Source of the DNA: VXYL01 sp965243095
GTDB taxonomy: Bacteria > Pseudomonadota > Gammaproteobacteria > Pseudomonadales > Azotimanducaceae
Reading direction: 5' to 3'
Length of the DNA stretch: 64,000 nt
Assembly (NCBI GenBank): GCA_965243095.1
Contig: OZ251530.1
Coordinates: 3,100,001 to 3,164,000, forward strand
Of this stretch, positions 53,592 to 61,843 are shown piece by piece. The notes beneath the pieces were generated by a model, which was given only the letters and a program-made list of their open reading frames with translations, was not told where the DNA came from and searched no databases. Both the position numbers and the translations under genes were made by a program. The number at the start of each line of letters is the position of its first letter. Within the stretch, counting starts at the first letter, position 1.

Positions 53592-56500
53592 ATGGCGACG
53601 ATCTTGCGGCAAAAGTCCCAATCCATGCTGACCGAGGCGGTTGCAGCCTACTTCTCCGAGCTGAAGCGCGTGGCCGCCAGCGGCGGCGCCACCGCCGAAG
53701 GTTCCGCCCATGCGCCGCTGGCAAGGCTGCTCAACGCCATCGGCGCGACGCTGAAACCCAAGGTGTTCTGCGTTGGCGAGCTGGCGGATCAAGGCGCGGG
53801 ACGCCCGGATTTCGGCCTCTACACGGCGCCGCAGGTGCGCGCCACGGTGCCGGCCGACGGGCAGTTGCCGGAACGCGGCGTGGTGGAGGCCAAGCCAGTG
53901 GCGAACGATGCTTGGCTGACGGCGGCGAGCGACCAGGTGAGCCGCTACTGGGCCGCCTATCGGCTGGTGCTGGTTACCAATTTTCGGGATTTCGTGCTGC
54001 TGGGCGAGGACGCCCAAGGCCGGGCGTGCAAGCTGGAGACGTTCCGCCTAGCCGAGAGCGCCGAGGATTTCGCCCATCGGCTGCAACACCCGCGCGCCTT
54101 CGCCGGCCGCCGCGGCACGGCGCTTGGGGAATATCTCCGCCGCGCGTTGGCGCATCGCGCCGTCATCGCGGAACCGCGGGACTTGGCGCAGTTGCTCGCG
54201 TCCTACGCCCGCGACGGCCTGGCGCGGGTGGAAGCCGCCGGCGACGCGCCATCCTTGGCGGCGGTGCGTTCCGCGTTGGAGGAAGCGCTGGGCGTCAGCT
54301 TCGATGGCGAGAAGGGCGTGCGCTTCTTCCACTCGACGCTGGTGCAGACGCTGTTCTACGGCGTCTTTTCCGCGTGGGTGCTGTGGTCGCGGGAGGCGCA
54401 GATCACCGCGCCGACCGTGTTCAATTGGCGCGAGGCGGTGTGGCACCTGCGCGCCCCGGTGCTGCGAGCGCTGTTCCAACAGATTTCCGACCCCGGCCGC
54501 TTGCAGCCGCTCGGCTTGGTGGAGGTGTTGGATTGGACCGCCGCCGCCCTTGACCGCGTGGACCGAGCCGCGTTTTTCGCCCGCTTCAACGAAGGCGAGG
54601 CGGTGCCGTACTTCTACGAACCGTTTCTGCAGGCGTTCGATCCCGATCTGCGCAAACAGCTGGGCGTTTGGTACACGCCCACCGAGGTGGTGCGCTACAT
54701 GGTGGCCCGCGTGGATCGGGCGTTGCGGGACGACCTCGGCATCCCGGAGGGGCTGGCCGCGGAGAACGTCTATGTGCTCGATCCCTGCTGCGGCACCGGC
54801 GCGTACCTGGCCGAGGTGCTGCGCCGCATCGCCGCCAACGTGCAAGACGCCGGCCTCGGCGCACTCGTGGGCGCGCGCCTGCGGCAGGCGGCCACGAACC
54901 GCGTGTTCGGCTTCGAGATCATGCCGGCGCCGTTCGTGGTGGCGCATCTGCAGGTGGGGTTGACGCTGCAGGCCCTCGACGCGCCGTTGGCGGACGACGG
55001 CAACGAACGCGCCGGAATCTTCCTCACGAACGCGCTCACCGGCTGGGAACCCGAGGAGCAAAGCCCGCTGCCGTTTCCCGAACTCGAGGAAGAGCGCGAC
55101 CGCGCCCGCCAAGTGAAGCAGGACGCGCCGATTCTGGTGATCCTCGGCAATCCGCCGTACAACGGCTTCGCCGGCGTGGCCGTGGACGAGGAGCGGGAAC
55201 TCTCGAACGCCTACCGCACGACCAGACGGGTGCGACGGCCGGAAGGGCAGGGCTTGAACGACCTCTACGTTCGCTTCTTCCGCATGGCCGAACGGCGCAT
55301 CGCGGAGGGAACGGGCCAAGGCGTGGTCTGCTTCATCTCCAACTATTCGTGGCTGGATGGCCAATCGTTCACCGGCATGCGCGAGCGCTACTTGGAGGCG
55401 TTCGACGTGGTGCGCGTCGATTGCCTCAACGGCGACAAGTACAAGACCGGCAAGGTGGCCCCGGACGGCTCGCCGGACCCGAGCATCTTCTCCACCGAAA
55501 ACGATCCGTTGGGCATCCAAGTCGGCACCGCCATCGCCACCCTGGTGCGCAAGGCCGAGCACCAACCCGCGCACGGCATCGGCTTCCGCCATCTGTGGGG
55601 ACTGGCGAAGCGCGAGACGCTGCTGGCCACGGCGGAGGCGGAACCCGACGCGCTTTCGGCCCGCTTGTCGCCGCTGCTGCCCCTCGGCTTGCCTTTCGTG
55701 CCAACCGCCGTGAGCGACGAGTGGTTCGACTGGCCGGCGCTGCCGGAGCTGTTTCCGGCATCGTTTCCGGGCGTCAAAACCAGTCGCGACAGCTTCTTGG
55801 TGGACATCGACCGTGACCGGCTGAACGCTCGTATCGTCGATTATTTCAACCCGGCGCTGAGCCACGAAGAGATCCGCCGACGTTATCCAGCGGCGATGCG
55901 AACGACCGCGCGATTCGATGCGCGAGCGGTGCGTGAGGAGCTGCTTGCCCGCGGCGGCCCGACCGACCACGGCTTTGTTCGCTACGCCTATCGGCCGTTG
56001 GACAATCGGTGGCTGTATTGGGAAGCGGATACAAAGTTGCTTGACGAAAAGCGCGCGGACTACCGGCCACAGGTGTTCGGCGGGAACATGTGGTTGTCGG
56101 CGGCCCGGCAACTACGGAGGGACGCGACCGAACCGCAGGTCTTGTTTTTTGAGCACATCGGTTCGTTGCACCTGATAGAGAGCACGGCACTTATGTTCCC
56201 GCTCCGCCTTCGCAACGAGCACATCGCCGACGAGAGCGACGCGACGCAAGACCGCCCCAATCTATCGACCGCCGCCCAGCGCTACGTGGAACGGCTCGGC
56301 CTGAGCGCTTCGGACCTGTTCCACCATGTGCTCGCCGTCCTGCACGACCCTCGCTACCGTCGCGCCAACGCCGGAGCGCTGCACATGGAGTGGCCGCGCA
56401 TCCCGCTCCCGGGCTGGCCGGACGGCGCGAGCGATCAAGCCGCCGCAACGATTCTGGCGTCGGCCAGCCGCGGCCGCGAGTTGGCACGCCTGCTCGACCC

Positions 56501-56957
56501 GGACACGCCGGTCGCCGGCGTCACCGAAGGCGTCTTGCGCCCGGAAATCGCCAACATCGCCGTGCCCAGCACTGTGGCCGGCCGCAACATGGCCGGCGAC
56601 GACTTCGCCGTAACCGCCGGCTGGGGACGCAAAGGCGCCGGCGATGCCGTGATGCCGGGGCCCGGGCGCCACCACGAACGCACCTACGTGGCCACCGAGA
56701 CGCCGCCGCCCGCCGCCGCGCCTCTCGGCGCGACCACTTTCGACATCCACCTCAACGACCGCGCCTATTGGCGCAACGTGCCGGCGAACGTGTGGAACTA
56801 CAAGCTCGGCGGCTACCAAGTGCTCAAGAAGTGGCTTTCGTACCGGGAGCGCACCGTGCTGGGCCGCCCGCTCCACGCGGAGGAAGTGCAGTACTTCGCC
56901 GACGCCGCCCGCAGAATCGCCGCCATTGCTGACGACCCCGCCGACGAAAGGCGCTAG
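53592..56957 (+). CDS. Single-chain restriction-modification enzyme (helicase-less type ISP/IIG-like)
   Basis: 1121 residues from the ATG at 53592. The N-terminal domain has a PD-(D/E)xK-type site: ...GRPDFGLYT with Asp73, then GVVEAKPV with Glu99 and Lys101. The central gamma-class N6-adenine methyltransferase has SAM motif I NVYVLDPCCGTGAYLAEVL (near residue 395) and catalytic motif IV ILGNPPYNGF (NPPY near 520). The C-terminal half is the ISP-type specificity region: SRDSFLVDIDRDRLNARIVD, YAYRPLDNRWLYWEAD, NVWNYKLGGYQVLKKWLSYR. The superfamily-2 helicase of type ISP enzymes is absent, so cleavage near the site as in type IIG is expected. No other defence gene is adjacent. Target sequence unknown. 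Confidence 0.88.
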   Translation: MATILRQKSQSMLTEAVAAYFSELKRVAASGGATAEGSAHAPLARLLNAIGATLKPKVFCVGELADQGAGRPDFGLYTAPQVRATVPADGQLPERGVVEAKPVANDAWLTAASDQVSRYWAAYRLVLVTNFRDFVLLGEDAQGRACKLETFRLAESAEDFAHRLQHPRAFAGRRGTALGEYLRRALAHRAVIAEPRDLAQLLASYARDGLARVEAAGDAPSLAAVRSALEEALGVSFDGEKGVRFFHSTLVQTLFYGVFSAWVLWSREAQITAPTVFNWREAVWHLRAPVLRALFQQISDPGRLQPLGLVEVLDWTAAALDRVDRAAFFARFNEGEAVPYFYEPFLQAFDPDLRKQLGVWYTPTEVVRYMVARVDRALRDDLGIPEGLAAENVYVLDPCCGTGAYLAEVLRRIAANVQDAGLGALVGARLRQAATNRVFGFEIMPAPFVVAHLQVGLTLQALDAPLADDGNERAGIFLTNALTGWEPEEQSPLPFPELEEERDRARQVKQDAPILVILGNPPYNGFAGVAVDEERELSNAYRTTRRVRRPEGQGLNDLYVRFFRMAERRIAEGTGQGVVCFISNYSWLDGQSFTGMRERYLEAFDVVRVDCLNGDKYKTGKVAPDGSPDPSIFSTENDPLGIQVGTAIATLVRKAEHQPAHGIGFRHLWGLAKRETLLATAEAEPDALSARLSPLLPLGLPFVPTAVSDEWFDWPALPELFPASFPGVKTSRDSFLVDIDRDRLNARIVDYFNPALSHEEIRRRYPAAMRTTARFDARAVREELLARGGPTDHGFVRYAYRPLDNRWLYWEADTKLLDEKRADYRPQVFGGNMWLSAARQLRRDATEPQVLFFEHIGSLHLIESTALMFPLRLRNEHIADESDATQDRPNLSTAAQRYVERLGLSASDLFHHVLAVLHDPRYRRANAGALHMEWPRIPLPGWPDGASDQAAATILASASRGRELARLLDPDTPVAGVTEGVLRPEIANIAVPSTVAGRNMAGDDFAVTAGWGRKGAGDAVMPGPGRHHERTYVATETPPPAAAPLGATTFDIHLNDRAYWRNVPANVWNYKLGGYQVLKKWLSYRERTVLGRPLHAEEVQYFADAARRIAAIADDPADERR

Positions 56958-56990
56958 CTGCTGCTGGGCGATCGTGGGGGCTGCGCTTTC

Positions 56991-57452
56991 CTAGCTCTCC
57001 TGCGCTGCTTCCAGCACGGCCACGCGCTCGCTCAAGGAGACAACGCTGTTCTTCACTTTGGATATTTCGTCGCGAATCTGCCGCCGGCCATCGCGCGAAT
57101 CGGTAGACAAGGTTTCCAAGCGCGTTTCCCAACGCTCGTCCAAGTACCTTCCCAAGCGCAATTCCAAGCCGTTCAAGCCGGCTAGTTCCGCCTTCACGTC
57201 GGCGAATTCCGCCTTCATGTCGGCTAGTTCCGCCTTCACGTCGGCGAGTTCCGCCTTCATGTCGGCTAATCCCGCCTTCACGTCGGCTAGTTCCGCCTTC
57301 ACGTCGGCCAAGCCTTGATCCAAGCGGGCGAGTTCGTTGACGACATAGAAAGTGGCGCCAACCACGGCGACCAGCACGGCCACCACCACTGCCAACAGCT
57401 GCGCCCACTGCGTCAACCAGTGTCCAACGCGCTTCTCGTCGTTTACAGACAT
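56991..57452 (-). CDS. Membrane-anchored heptad coiled-coil protein
   Basis: The ATG at 57452 is preceded by GAGGAG, which fixes the start; the longer frame is not used. 153 residues: short N-terminus, one membrane helix (LLAVVVAVLVAVVGATFYVV), then at least six near-perfect heptads of type ADVKAEL/ADMKAEL, and a further coiled segment (RRQIRDEISKVKNSVVSLSE). It is of the type sometimes annotated DUF1640/tail-like coiled-coil proteins but I do not assign a family. Function unknown; a membrane-tethered oligomer is likely. The DNA repeats underlying it are listed separately. Confidence 0.75.
   Translation of the reverse strand: MSVNDEKRVGHWLTQWAQLLAVVVAVLVAVVGATFYVVNELARLDQGLADVKAELADVKAGLADMKAELADVKAELADMKAEFADVKAELAGLNGLELRLGRYLDERWETRLETLSTDSRDGRRQIRDEISKVKNSVVSLSERVAVLEAAQES
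57178..57315 (-). repeat. 21-bp tandem repeats inside the coiled-coil gene
   Basis: Six to seven units of 21 bases, each like GTCGGCTAGTTCCGCCTTCA on the plus strand, each encoding one heptad. The units differ by only a few bases, so slippage can change the length of the coiled coil in whole heptads without a frameshift. Confidence 0.85.
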
Positions 57453-57548
57453 GATCTGCTCCTCTCTGTTTTTTTTCGCTTTTTTGATCGCAGGTGGGGC
57501 CATGCATCCGTTTGCCGACGCAAAGCCACACCAGCGGCACGAGCGACC

Positions 57549-57574
57549 ATGATACAGCACCCGCTCATTGTCAA
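57549..57574 (-). promoter_or_regulatory. Possible promoter of the coiled-coil gene
   Basis: On the minus strand a perfect TTGACA (57574-57569) and TATCAT (57554-57549) are 14 bases apart, shorter than the ideal 17. It is followed by an A/T-rich leader up to the ATG at 57452. The spacing makes this tentative. Confidence 0.3.
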
Positions 57575-57591
57575 ACAGTTTTTGGCGTTTT

Positions 57592-58512
57592 TCACGTCGT
57601 CGCCAAGGCCGCGACATGTGCCGCGGCGCTGTGTGCTAGGGCGTCCAGGTCGTAGCCGCCCTCGAGCACGGAAACCATGCGCCCGTGGGCGTAGCGGTTC
57701 GCCGTGTCGGTGAGGAAGCGGGTTATCCAAGCGAAGTCGTCCTCGGCTAGGAGCAGGTCGCCCAGCGGATCGGCGGCGTGGGCGTCGAAGCCGGCCGAGA
57801 CGAGGAGCAGGGCGGGCTGGAACGCCTCCAAAGCCGGTTGCCAATCGCGTTCCACTGCGCGGCGAAAGTCCGCCCCGGAGGTGCCGGCGGGCAGCGGTGT
57901 GTTGACGATGTTCGGCCGGCGAACCTGCTGCAGGCGGTAGGGGTAGTGGGGGAACTGGAAGCTGGAACACACCAACACCCGCGGCTCGTCCGCGAACGCG
58001 GCCACGGTGCCGTTGCCGTGGTGGACGTCGAAATCGAGGATGGCCACGCGCTCCACTTGGCGCCGCGCCAGCGCATGGGCCGCGGCCACCGCCACGCCGT
58101 TCAGCAGGCAGAAGCCCATCGCCGTGGACTCCTCCGCGTGGTGGCCGGGCGGCCGCACCGCGCAGAAGACGCGCCGTTCGTCCGTGTCGAATACGCAGTC
58201 CACGCCGGCCACCGCCGCGCCGGTGGAAGCAAGGGCCGCGTGCAGCGATTGCGGGCACAAGGCGGTGTCCGCGTCGAGGCGCGTCAAACCCGCGGCCGGC
58301 GTCAGCCGCGCCAAGTCGTCCAAATAGGTTTCGCCGTGGATGCGGCGCACAGCGGCGCGGGTTGCCGCCGGCGCTTCTTGCACCGTCATGTCGTCCACGA
58401 GGCCGGTCTCGCGCAGGTGCTGCAACACGGCGGCCAAGCGTTCCGGGCGTTCCGGGTGGCCGGGCGTCATTTCGTGTTCCAAGCACGCTTGGTGGGTGAT
58501 GAGAACGGTCAC
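57592..58512 (-). CDS. Histone-deacetylase-family (AcuC/AphA-like) amidohydrolase
   Basis: A GTG at 58512 gives 306 residues. Zinc-dependent deacetylase landmarks are intact: TPGHPERPERLAAVLQHL, AVRPPGHHAEESTAMGFCLL (active-site HH), VAILDFDVHHGNGTVAAF (zinc Asp and His) and LLVSAGFDAHAADPLGDLLL (second zinc Asp), then VSVLEGGYDLDALA. Bacterial members remove acetyl groups from proteins or small amines such as acetylpolyamines. It is the last of three overlapping or adjacent genes (sirtuin, ankyrin, deacetylase); its GTG overlaps the ankyrin stop (GTGA). Substrate unknown. Confidence 0.92.
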   Translation of the reverse strand: MTVLITHQACLEHEMTPGHPERPERLAAVLQHLRETGLVDDMTVQEAPAATRAAVRRIHGETYLDDLARLTPAAGLTRLDADTALCPQSLHAALASTGAAVAGVDCVFDTDERRVFCAVRPPGHHAEESTAMGFCLLNGVAVAAAHALARRQVERVAILDFDVHHGNGTVAAFADEPRVLVCSSFQFPHYPYRLQQVRRPNIVNTPLPAGTSGADFRRAVERDWQPALEAFQPALLLVSAGFDAHAADPLGDLLLAEDDFAWITRFLTDTANRYAHGRMVSVLEGGYDLDALAHSAAAHVAALATT

Positions 58513-59150
58513 GCGGCGGCCAACATGCGGCGGATATCCTTGTTGCGCGCCTTGGCGAGCGGCGCATCGCCGGCCCGATCCAACCGCGACGGATCCGCGC
58601 CCGCCGCTAACAACAGCGGCACGATGCGGCGTTTGCCGCGCAGGGCCGCACGGTGCAAGGGCGTCTCGCCGCGGCGGTTGTGGAAGTTCGGATCGGCGCC
58701 ACCGGCCAGCAGCACGCGCACACATTCCTCGTAGCCCAGATTCACCGCCCGGTAGAGGGGCGTCTCCCGCGCTTCGTCGTAAGCGTCCACTTCGGCGCCC
58801 AGCCGCAGCAGACAATCGGCTACGCGGGGCATATCGAATCGGCAGGCCAAGTGCAGCGGCGTCACCTTGCGGTTGTTGCGCGAGGTCGGCGACGCGCCGT
58901 GGCGGACGAACAGATCGACGATGGCCATGCGCTCCGGCTCGCGCTTGTCCGCCTCGGCGATCGCGCCGCCGTGGCCTTCGTAGCCCGGCACGCGGCACGC
59001 CAAGTGGAAAAGGTGGGCGGCGGAACCCCAGCGCGAGTCGTCCGCCAGAAAGCCGGCAACCACCGTCGGTTGCGCTTGGCGCACGGCGTCCACCAGCGCC
59101 GGCGGCGGCGTCAAGTCCGCGCGGGCGTGGACGAGCTTTTGCCTCGCCAC
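58509..59150 (-). CDS. Ankyrin-repeat protein
   Basis: A GTG at 59150, 5 bases after the sirtuin stop, gives 213 residues with no signal peptide. At least four ankyrin repeats are visible: KVTPLHLACRFDMPRVADCL, ETPLYRAVNLGYEECVRVLL, GETPLHRAALRGKRRIVPLL, and a degenerate last one (GDAPLAKARNKDIRRMLAA). A preceding repeat-like stretch, AAHLFHLACRVPG, may be a fifth. Ankyrin proteins mediate protein contacts; sitting between two different deacetylases suggests a scaffold or substrate adaptor, which is inference. It overlaps the deacetylase gene by 4 bases. Confidence 0.85.
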   Translation of the reverse strand: MARQKLVHARADLTPPPALVDAVRQAQPTVVAGFLADDSRWGSAAHLFHLACRVPGYEGHGGAIAEADKREPERMAIVDLFVRHGASPTSRNNRKVTPLHLACRFDMPRVADCLLRLGAEVDAYDEARETPLYRAVNLGYEECVRVLLAGGADPNFHNRRGETPLHRAALRGKRRIVPLLLAAGADPSRLDRAGDAPLAKARNKDIRRMLAAA

Positions 59151-59155
59151 CGTCG

Positions 59156-59920
59156 TTAGTTCACGCCCACCGCGAAGCCCATCGTCGGGCCGATTTCCTC
59201 GTGCAGCACCAAGTCCGCCAAGCCGTCGAGAGGCGTGGGTTCGCGGTTCAAGATCACCAGTTTGGCGCCAAGTCGCTTGGCATATTCGGGAAATCCGGCG
59301 GCTGGATGTACCACCAGCGACGAGCCGATCACGAGGAACAGGTCGCAAGCGTTGGTGGCGGTCTGGGCGCGCTGCATGGCGTCCTCGGGCATCGGCTGGC
59401 CGAAGGAGATGGTGGCCGTCTTGACGATGCCGCCGCAGCGGGAACAGGGCTGGACGTTGCCGAGTTCCTGGAACTGCCGCTTCAGATCCGCCAGTTCGTA
59501 GCGCGTACCGCAGCCGAGGCACTTGGCGTAGCGGTTGTTGCCGTGCAGCTCGATCACGGCCTCGTCCGGCACCCCGGACGCCTGATGCAGGTTGTCCACG
59601 TTCTGCGTGATCACCGCGATGGCGATGCCTTCGCGCACTAGCTTGGCGACGGCGAAATGCCCGCGGTTGGGCTTGGCGCTATCCCAGCCCTCGGCCGAGG
59701 AGGCGAAACGCCGCCGCCACGACTCGCGCCGCACCTCCTCGGAACCGACGAAATCCTGAAACTCGATGGGCTTGATCTTGTTCCACAAGCCGGTGCCGGC
59801 GCTACGGTAGTCCGGAATGCCGGACTCGGTGCTGATGCCGGCACCGGTGAACACCACCACGCGCCGCGCCGCCCCTAGGAGCTCGCGGAAGGCGTCCAAC
59901 TCGCCAGCATCGGCAGGCAT
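59156..59920 (-). CDS. Sir2-family NAD-dependent protein deacylase
   Basis: 254 residues from the ATG at 59920. Sirtuin motifs are complete: VVVFTGAGISTESGIPDYRS and GTGLW (NAD site), AVITQNVDNLHQASG, the catalytic histidine in VIELHGNNRYAKCLGCGTRY, two zinc CxxC pairs (CLGC, CSRC) and LVIGSSLVVHPAAGFP. The enzyme removes acyl groups from lysines with NAD consumption. It starts 27 bases after the stop of the DUF4143 ATPase gene and leads directly into the ankyrin and zinc-deacetylase genes, a pairing of NAD-dependent and zinc-dependent deacetylases. Sir2 domains also act in phage defence, but no other defence feature is present. Confidence 0.93.
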   Translation of the reverse strand: MPADAGELDAFRELLGAARRVVVFTGAGISTESGIPDYRSAGTGLWNKIKPIEFQDFVGSEEVRRESWRRRFASSAEGWDSAKPNRGHFAVAKLVREGIAIAVITQNVDNLHQASGVPDEAVIELHGNNRYAKCLGCGTRYELADLKRQFQELGNVQPCSRCGGIVKTATISFGQPMPEDAMQRAQTATNACDLFLVIGSSLVVHPAAGFPEYAKRLGAKLVILNREPTPLDGLADLVLHEEIGPTMGFAVGVN

Positions 59921-59947
59921 TGTTATTCCGACCTTCTCACGGCAGCT

Positions 59948-61108
59948 TCATGCGACGATCTCGTCCGCCCAGAGCCGCTCGAGGAACCGCTGCCAAGGCA
60001 GGATGTCAATGCCATTGGCGGTTCTTCGGGGCGCGTCTTCGTTGCAGACGACGATGGCCCGGCGCGGGTTGTGTTCCTCTTGGTACGCCCGCAGGCCCTT
60101 GAGGTCGCCTTCGCGCACGCGGCCCTTCACTTCAATGGCGATCGCACCCTCCCGGCCAAGCACGAAGTCACATTCTAGGCCGCTTTTCGTGCGCCAGAGA
60201 CGCACCGGCCAATCGCGTTCCCGGTAGCTGCGGTAGGCGAGCAGCTCCATCAGCACGAAGTGCTCCAAGGCGCGTCCGAACTCCGGCCCGGCGGCTTGTT
60301 GAACGCGGCGGCCGCACAGATGGCCGGCGACACCGACGTCGAACAGATAGAACCTCGGCGCACGGCTGATGATGGCTCGGGAACGCCGCGAAGCGAACGG
60401 TTCCACGAACACGCCCGCCAGCGTGTCCACGAGGATTTGGAAGTACTCGCGCACGGTCTTGGAGTCCACGCCGCAATCGCGGGCGATGGCGCTGAAGTTC
60501 AGCAACTCGCCGTGACAGAAGGCCATGGCGTCGAAAAACCGCGCGAACGCTTGGACGTTGCGCGTCAGCCCTTCGTCGAAGATCTCCTCCTTCAAGTAGT
60601 CGTCCACGTAGCCGCGCAGCGTGCGCGCCGGACGCGCCGCGTCGTAGTGCGCGGGGATCAGGCCGTGGTTGAGGGCGCGCAGGAGGTCGAAGTTGGGTAT
60701 TTCCGACCACGTCAGCGGATGCAGCACCGTTCGCCACGCCCGGCCGCCGAGCAGATTCGCCCGCCCGCGCTTCAGCTTGCGCGGGCTGGAACCGCAGAGC
60801 ACGAAGCTCATACCCTTGTTCTCGATGAGCCAATGCACCTCGTCCAGCAGCGCCGGCACCTTCTGCACTTCGTCAATGACGACGGGCTGCGCCCGGCGGG
60901 CGTCGTCCAACGCGAGCACCCGCTCGCGCAGCGTCCACGGCGCCCGCGTGAACTCCAGCTGCAGGCGCGTGTCGAGCAGATCGAAGTGCGCGGCTTGCGG
61001 GAACAACTGCCGAAGCAACGTCGATTTGCCCGTCTTGCGCGGCCCCCAGAGGAACGCCGACTGACCCGCGGGAATGTCGATGGTCAGGCTTCTTCGGTAC
61101 TGATCCAA
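59948..61108 (-). CDS. ATPase with DUF4143 C-terminal domain
   Basis: 386 residues if the TTG at 61108 is used. The N-terminal AAA-type domain shows Walker A AFLWGPRKTGKSTLLRQLF, Walker B AQPVVIDEVQKVPALLDEVH and the sensor SFVLCGSSPRKLKRGRANLL. The DUF4143 part follows: VDSKTVREYFQILVDTLAGV, SRAPRFYLFDVGVAGHL and the nuclease-like end SGLECDFVLGREGAIAIEVK, where D...EVK resembles a PD-(D/E)xK core. Family members are common, often in mobile or toxin-rich regions, with no clear function. The family start (YIPELDQYRRSL) begins slightly upstream of the TTG, so the start is uncertain; the 5' end is partly duplicated (61105-61156). Confidence 0.8.
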   Translation of the reverse strand: MDQYRRSLTIDIPAGQSAFLWGPRKTGKSTLLRQLFPQAAHFDLLDTRLQLEFTRAPWTLRERVLALDDARRAQPVVIDEVQKVPALLDEVHWLIENKGMSFVLCGSSPRKLKRGRANLLGGRAWRTVLHPLTWSEIPNFDLLRALNHGLIPAHYDAARPARTLRGYVDDYLKEEIFDEGLTRNVQAFARFFDAMAFCHGELLNFSAIARDCGVDSKTVREYFQILVDTLAGVFVEPFASRRSRAIISRAPRFYLFDVGVAGHLCGRRVQQAAGPEFGRALEHFVLMELLAYRSYRERDWPVRLWRTKSGLECDFVLGREGAIAIEVKGRVREGDLKGLRAYQEEHNPRRAIVVCNEDAPRRTANGIDILPWQRFLERLWADEIVA

Positions 61109-61156
61109 TTCGGGAATGTACTCCGAGTTAGTTAGACCAATTCGGAATATGCTCCA
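61105..61156 (-). repeat. Imperfect direct repeats at the 5' end of the ATPase gene
   Basis: CCAATTCGGGAATGTACTCC at 61105-61124 and CCAATTCGGAATATGCTCC at 61137-61155, a 32-base period. Read on the minus strand, the two copies encode EYIPEL and EHIPNW, so the repeat looks like a partial duplication of the gene start; it could equally be an operator. Confidence 0.6.
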
Positions 61157-61165
61157 AAATGGTCC

Positions 61166-61843
61166 TCAGCGCAAGGGAGGGATTCGCGGCGGCGGGCCGT
61201 CCCTCGCCGCCCTCATGCGCTCGAACGCCGTGGGTTGCGGTGGTTCCGCCGCGGCAGCCAAGACGCGGGCGGCACATTCGCGGGGGAAGTGGGCCGCGGT
61301 GTCCACCTCCACGTCGTATAAGCAGTGCTCGTGCAGCTGGGCGAAATGCGCCGCGGCGGTGCCGGGGAAGCGCCCCGGGCGGGCCGCCTCGCGCTTGTTG
61401 AGGGTGGCGAGATCGCACTTCACGCCAACAAAGGTCACGGCGAGTCCGTCCAGCGCGTCGAGGTAGTCGTGCAGAAAACCGGGTTCGAGCAGGAGGTCGT
61501 CCAACACCACATCAATGCCGCTGGCGGCGAACGCGGCGGCGGCGCGGTGCATGGCGTTGAGCATCCGGCGGCCCACGTCGCCGAAGCGGAGCTCCGTCAC
61601 CACGCCATTGGGCGTTTGCACCGGCACGACGTTCAAGCCCCGCGCGCCGGGTTCGCCGGTTTGGGAGTTCATGCCCCGGTACTGCCCGGCCATGCCGTCG
61701 CGGAACTGATCGAGGGCGATGTGCTGCAACGGCCCGGGCCAGATCCGCTGCAACTCCCGGGCCAACGTGGTCTTGCCGGCGCTGGACGCGCCGTTCAGCA
61801 GCACGACTTTGCCCGGCGTTGCGTCCAAGCTACGTTTGGCCAC
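61166..61843 (-). CDS. P-loop kinase of the chloramphenicol-phosphotransferase-like family
   Basis: A GTG at 61843 (or one at 61870) gives about 225 residues. The Walker A motif VVLLNGASSAGKTTLARELQ lies at the start, followed by LQHIALDQFRDGMAGQY, the CPT-type active-site region with an Asp, and DVVLDDLLLEPGFLHDYLDA and TFVGVKCDLATLNKREAARP further on. The Streptomyces founder of the family phosphorylates chloramphenicol, but most bacterial relatives are uncharacterised small-molecule kinases; resistance should not be inferred. It overlaps the end of the pfkB-type gene by 14 bases, so both are probably co-expressed. Confidence 0.8.
   Translation of the reverse strand: MAKRSLDATPGKVVLLNGASSAGKTTLARELQRIWPGPLQHIALDQFRDGMAGQYRGMNSQTGEPGARGLNVVPVQTPNGVVTELRFGDVGRRMLNAMHRAAAAFAASGIDVVLDDLLLEPGFLHDYLDALDGLAVTFVGVKCDLATLNKREAARPGRFPGTAAAHFAQLHEHCLYDVEVDTAAHFPRECAARVLAAAAEPPQPTAFERMRAARDGPPPRIPPLR

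Noticed and set aside
57178..57315. Possible CRISPR-like or minisatellite array
   Set aside because: The repeats are contiguous 21-mers with no spacers and encode in-frame heptads of a coiled coil, so they are a coding tandem repeat.
59156..59920. Sir2 gene as phage-defence effector
   Set aside because: It has the standard zinc-binding deacylase layout and housekeeping-like neighbours, with no attached defence domain.
61166..61843. Chloramphenicol resistance
   Set aside because: The protein belongs to a broad P-loop kinase family; nothing in the sequence shows chloramphenicol as substrate.
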